Source: Chrysoperla carnea (Eukaryota; Arthropoda; Insecta; Neuroptera; Chrysopidae). From it: a DNA stretch of 64,000 nt. Below are positions 60,638-64,000 of this stretch, piece after piece (position 1 is the first letter of the stretch; each line of letters opens with the position of its first letter). Both the position numbers and the translations under genes were made by a program. Under the pieces are notes generated by a model. It saw only the letters and a program-made list of their open reading frames with translations. It was not told where the DNA came from and did not search any database. The DNA lies in assembly GCF_905475395.1 (NCBI RefSeq), contig NC_058338.1, positions 43,497,935 through 43,561,934 on the forward strand, given 5' to 3'.

Positions 60638-61384
60638 TAGTGTGTCCCCGGATAGAGGTAACTATACTTGTAAATTTCCTTATTTTGCACTTTAAGAAAA
60701 AAAGTCATTCTTTATATGAAGTTTTGTTTATTCTGAAAAGTATGTACGTATATTTGAAACTTCTTAATAATGTACAGGGTAGCCATAAATTTGAAATCAA
60801 TATTTTTATTTTTGGTAAACTACCCTTCTTTTTTATAAATTGGCGAAATGTTACTAAGAAAAGTTACTCGCAATTAACAATTATGACTCTATACAAAATA
60901 TCAAGAAGATCCGTGTACTTTAAATATAGCATCATTTTTTATTTGAACAAAAGCTCTAATTATAAAAAAAAAAACGTAAGAAAATAATTATAAATCAATT
61001 AACATGTACTATCCGAGAGTGTAATTTTTTGTGGACTAGTTTAGAAAATTAAAAAGAAAATTTATTTTCTCGGATAAACATTCACTAAGAATGTAATTGT
61101 CAAAGTTGGAAAGATCTTCTTAAAATTATGTATAGTCATAATTGTTAATTTCGAGTAACTTTTTTTAGTAACATTTCGCCAACTTATAAAAAAGAAGAGT
61201 AGTTTACCAAAAAAAAAAAAAAATTATACCAAATTTTATATACATTATACATTATTAAGAAGTTTTAAATATACCTACATACTTTTCAGAATAAGCAAAA
61301 CTTCTTATAAAGAATGACTTTTTTTGTTAAAATGCAAAATAAGAAAATTTACAAGTATAGTTACCTCTATTCGGGGACACACTG
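60638..61384. mobile_element. Large foldback MITE (747 bp) with ~300-base arms
   Basis: The left arm 'agtgtgtccccggatagagg', 'taactatacttgtaaattt', 'aagtcattctttatatgaag', 'aaacttcttaataatgtaca', 'ggtaaactacccttcttttt' and 'cgaaatgttactaagaaaag' is matched inverted, in order, on the right down to 'ctctattcggggacacact'. TA lies at both outer ends (60636-60637; 61385-61386). The two arms are closely similar. The 115-codon frame inside (60640-60987) is part of the arm, not a gene. Confidence 0.92.
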
Positions 61385-61704
61385 TATATACCAGAAATTT
61401 TTACAACATTATAAATATGATAAAAATACAAAATAGCATTGATTAAAAAAAAGGTAAAACACTGAAGCTGTGCGTACACAAACGGGTCTCAAAATGTGTC
61501 CGATTTCTGGAATAGTGTCTCGTTTTTGAAAACAAGGGCTAAAAACTTCAGAACTCATTACTCAATCAACTCGTAATGAAGATAATTTTTAATAGTCACG
61601 CTAATTTTCAAATAATTTATCTTAAAAAGAATTCAAGTTGAATACGCGATTGTATACGAATAGCCTTATCGTAAAAAAAATATCATTGTAAAGGATATAG
61701 GTAC

Positions 61705-61822
61705 TCATTTTCGGGGTAATTTTTGAGTGATCGTTACATATTTCATTCGTCCTTCCTTTAACACTTGCATCATGTAGTCAGAAATTAACTCCTTCATAGC
61801 TTTCTCGTCTCCGGGAGTGATT
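61705..61822 (-). CDS. 3'-terminal exon of an unidentified gene (39 codons)
   Basis: Acceptor attttattttag|A opens a frame ITPGDEKAMKELISDYMM, then QVLKEGRMKYVTITQ, KLPRK and TGA at 61705-61707. The composition (Glu/Lys/Met helix) and GC level are clearly coding-like. The first base belongs to a split codon, so an upstream exon ending in two codon bases must lie between here and the NAA30 start or further right. It was not found. NAA30 starts ~440 bp to the right on the other strand, so the two may share a promoter region. The family is not recognised. Confidence 0.6.
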
Positions 61823-62261
61823 CTAAAATAAAATTTCAATTTTCGAAAATTTACCTATTGTAGGTATTTATTTAATCATAACCAAACAAATCTGGGCCCA
61901 AATCTGTTTAAAGGAAAGCACATAAAATTATTCAGATTTAATATTGCCCAAATTTTCAAATTATAAACTTAATTTTCAAAAATTAATAATAATTGGGTTT
62001 AAATTTTAAAATATTTTCACAGAATCAATCATTTTCACAAAACACACTCAGTGGTTCAAATCTGTGATATAACACATAACCAAAAAGGCAATTTTGTCGT
62101 GAGAGCTCTCTGTCAAGATGTCTGCTTTTATGAATGAATAATAAATTCAAAATGTTAAAAAAAAATTAACTTATAACTATTATTTGCCAATTAGTTAGTT
62201 CTTGAATTAATTTAAGTTTTAAGGCAATTAAATTGATATTCATCAAAATTGAAAAAAAGTC
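61823..62261. promoter_or_regulatory. Putative NAA30 promoter / possibly divergent promoter
   Basis: About 440 bp separate the minus-strand terminal exon from the NAA30 ATG. A short upstream open frame (ATGTCTGCT..., 7 codons) starts at 62119 on the plus strand. No TATA box stood out. Confidence 0.35.
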
Positions 62262-62738
62262 ATGGAAAATGTTGAAACTGAGCATTCAAGTTCCGCAAGT
62301 CAAAGTGAATCTGGTACATCAAAACAATCACACTTATCATCAACACATTGTTCGAAAAACTCGGATGTCGAGACTGCCGGACCTTCTTGGATGAGTACAT
62401 CTGAGATACCATACTTTAGCAACAATTTAGACAATTTAAATACGAAAATAGATGCGTGCAATGTTCCATTAGGCGATTACAACTTATCATCCGAATTACA
62501 AGACAGGCTTTTATTAAAAAGTAGCAAAGAACCTGTGGTAAATGGGACCACAGAGCCTGAAAATCATTTGAATGATGGTGATAAAGAAAATAATGATTGC
62601 TGTATAAAATATGTACAATACGAATCAGAATTACAAATGCCTTTTATTATGAAAATTATCCAAAAAGATCTTTCTGAACCATATTCTATTTATACCTATA
62701 GATATTTTATACATAAATGGCCGAAACTTTGTTTTTTG
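62262..62738 (+). CDS. NAA30: NAA30 (N-alpha-acetyltransferase 30, NatC catalytic subunit), exon 1
   Basis: NAA30 is the catalytic subunit of NatC, which acetylates protein N-termini starting Met-Leu/Ile/Phe/Trp co-translationally with NAA35 and NAA38. Exon 1 has 159 codons, from ATG 62262 to TTG|GTAAGT, phase 0. Residues 1-114 are a Ser/Asn/Glu-rich disordered leader, as in animal homologs. The GNAT fold starts at 115 with [19 protein letters not shown], then [20 protein letters not shown] and PKLCFL, nearly identical to the human sequence in the [15 protein letters not shown] block. The ATG is the first in frame after stops. Confidence 0.96.
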
Positions 62739-63783
62739 GTAAGTTCGTTTTACTAAGCAATTGTGGAATGTTGTTAACAATGCGTCTATAATCAATAGTT
62801 AACATTTGCCAATAGTGTGATCAAATTAACTTTTTGAATTATTTAATTCTGAGTTCTTTTGGTTTAATACTTCATGGGCACAAAAGCTACAATCTATTTA
62901 AATCTCAGCTTTTAATCTTTAAAAAAACAAGAGTTATGAATTTTTGAAATTTCGAGAAAAATCGATGGTTTTTAGCAATTTGTGGGGACATCGATGGACC
63001 AATCGGGTTCATTCGCAGCTCATTTTTTTTGTCGTTTTACGGCGCCTAAGCTTATTAAAAGCTTTTCTATTTTTAACTCAATTCGACGGTGTCTGACGCG
63101 AAAGACCGGATTAGGTCACTTTACCATTTTTGTTCGACCCTTTCCGATCATCAAAAAATGTTCGATTTTAGTTTCTTCAATTTGTATCATAATTATCTAC
63201 TTAATTCAATTTTTTTCTCCGAACTTAGAATTATCTAAAAATTGACGCCATTTTTTTTTTTATTTGATCACACTACAAGTTTTCTAAGCTAGAATTGTAA
63301 CTAAATATATTCAATTTGTCATCTTTGAAAGCATAATTACGCTTCGTGATCCTTTTAAAAATACTGAAAACTGATTCTCAAAAAATTTACTGTTTATGAG
63401 AAAGATTTACAAAATTTTCCTACCTTGGATCTTGCGAAATTTATTGCGTACCACTTTGATCAATGAGAAATTTTCACAAAACTTATAAATTAATACTATT
63501 TGTATGAACTCAAAATGAATACTAATTATATTAATTAATATCCCTATATTTTTAAGGGGTAAAAGATTTATACAATTTTCCAAAGTCCTTAAAAAGCTTT
63601 AGGGCTGTAGATGTAGTCCAGAAAAATGAAATCTCATGTATTTTCATGATTTTTTTCAATCCTTTATAAGAATAAAAATGTGGCCAAAATTATTTTTTGG
63701 CCACAGACCAGTAGTTTTACCAGCACCTATTTTGAAGTATTTTATTGTTTATATATCATTTCATGTACGTGATTTTTTTTCAG
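62739..63783 (+). other. NAA30 intron 1 (1045 bp)
   Basis: Runs from GTAAGT to TTTTTTTTCAG. Part of it (about 62960-63250) is less AT-rich than the rest, with 'cagctcattttttttgtcgt' and 'gacgcgaaagaccggattag'. It carries an 87-codon frame without a motif; this may be an old transposon remnant. Confidence 0.7.
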
Positions 63784-64000
63784 GCTATGTGTGGAGATAA
63801 ATGTGTTGGTGCAATTGTTTGCAAATTAGACATTCATAGAAAAGTAATGAGCCGAGGATACATAGCAATGTTGGCTGTAGATCAAAATTATAGAAATCGT
63901 AGTATTGGTTCTACGTTAGTTAAACGTGCTATTCGTGAAATGATTGTAGGTGGTGCCGATGAAGTTGTACTCGAAACAGAAGTGACCAACAAACCAGCTT
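63784..64000 (+). CDS. NAA30: NAA30, exon 2 (partial, runs off window)
   Basis: Acceptor gatttttttttcag|GCT continues AMCGDKCVGAIVCKLDIHRK, VMSRGYIAMLAVDQNYRN, RSIGSTLVKRAIREMI and VGGADEVVLETEVTNKPA, the core acetyl-CoA-binding part of the GNAT fold. RGYIAMLAV and DEVVLETEVTN are family signatures. The acetyl-CoA loop R/Q-x-x-G-x-G/A reads RNRSIG, with Ser where the first Gly is usual. The remaining C-terminal part (after T-N-K-P-A) lies beyond the window. Confidence 0.96.

Noticed and set aside
60640-60987. 115-codon open frame
   Set aside because: It lies wholly in one arm of the 747-bp foldback MITE and is matched, broken, in the other arm.
62982-63245. 87-codon frame in NAA30 intron 1
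   Set aside because: It has no motif or splice signals, and NAA30 exons join in phase without it.

Overview
The window looks like a piece of an AT-rich, gene-poor arthropod (most likely insect) nuclear genome. Genes are split by introns with clean GT..AG borders (donors GTAAGT, GTGAGT, GTATGT; acceptors with T-rich tracts). The recognisable proteins are eukaryotic housekeeping proteins. Most of the remaining sequence is degenerate or non-autonomous transposon DNA: foldback and TIR elements, mariner and hAT derivatives, a jockey-like LINE, and tRNA-derived SINE-like pieces. No bacterial operons, CRISPR array or rRNA were seen. The species cannot be named from this sequence.

Layout. 0-9 kb: an edge-truncated copy of a dispersed repeat ('family A'), a ~530 bp foldback element, two orphan exon candidates on opposite strands (2.6 kb plus; 3.2 kb minus, with two TGACGTCA palindromes upstream), and a decayed jockey-like reverse transcriptase (7.3-8.4 kb, minus). 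9-25 kb: mostly noncoding, with two family A copies plus a fragment of a third, and two minus-strand exons (20.6 and 15.4 kb) that join in phase into a charged coiled-coil segment of an unidentified protein. 25-31 kb: transposon-rich, with an internally deleted mariner with intact TIRs, a 2.2 kb structure with ~450 bp inverted arms enclosing a hAT-type MITE, and a second mariner remnant. 31-41 kb: almost featureless apart from a 150-bp tandem duplication and family A. 41-45 kb: a three-exon minus-strand gene for a divergent, catalytic-domain-only methylenetetrahydrofolate reductase (MTHFR)-like protein. 45-51 kb: the most unusual part. It holds nested inverted-repeat elements that share the end motif TAATAGGAGAACATG, several of which contain or adjoin tRNA-like pol III promoter sequences, together with a 2.6 kb structure whose arms carry clustered AATTGGTCA motifs. 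51-56 kb: more foldbacks and microsatellites. 56-64 kb: the gene-dense end, with NDUFB2 (complex I subunit) and COA6 (complex IV assembly) head-to-tail on the minus strand, an unidentified terminal exon (minus), and NAA30 (NatC catalytic subunit) on the plus strand running off the right edge.

Functionally, NDUFB2 and COA6 both serve the mitochondrial respiratory chain and lie within about 1.7 kb of each other. NAA30 acetylates protein N-termini and the MTHFR-like gene belongs to folate one-carbon metabolism. The sequence gives no sign that these genes work as one system. The best candidates for something undescribed are the truncated, active-site-altered MTHFR-like gene and the repeat family combining TIRs with tRNA-like units at 46-50 kb.
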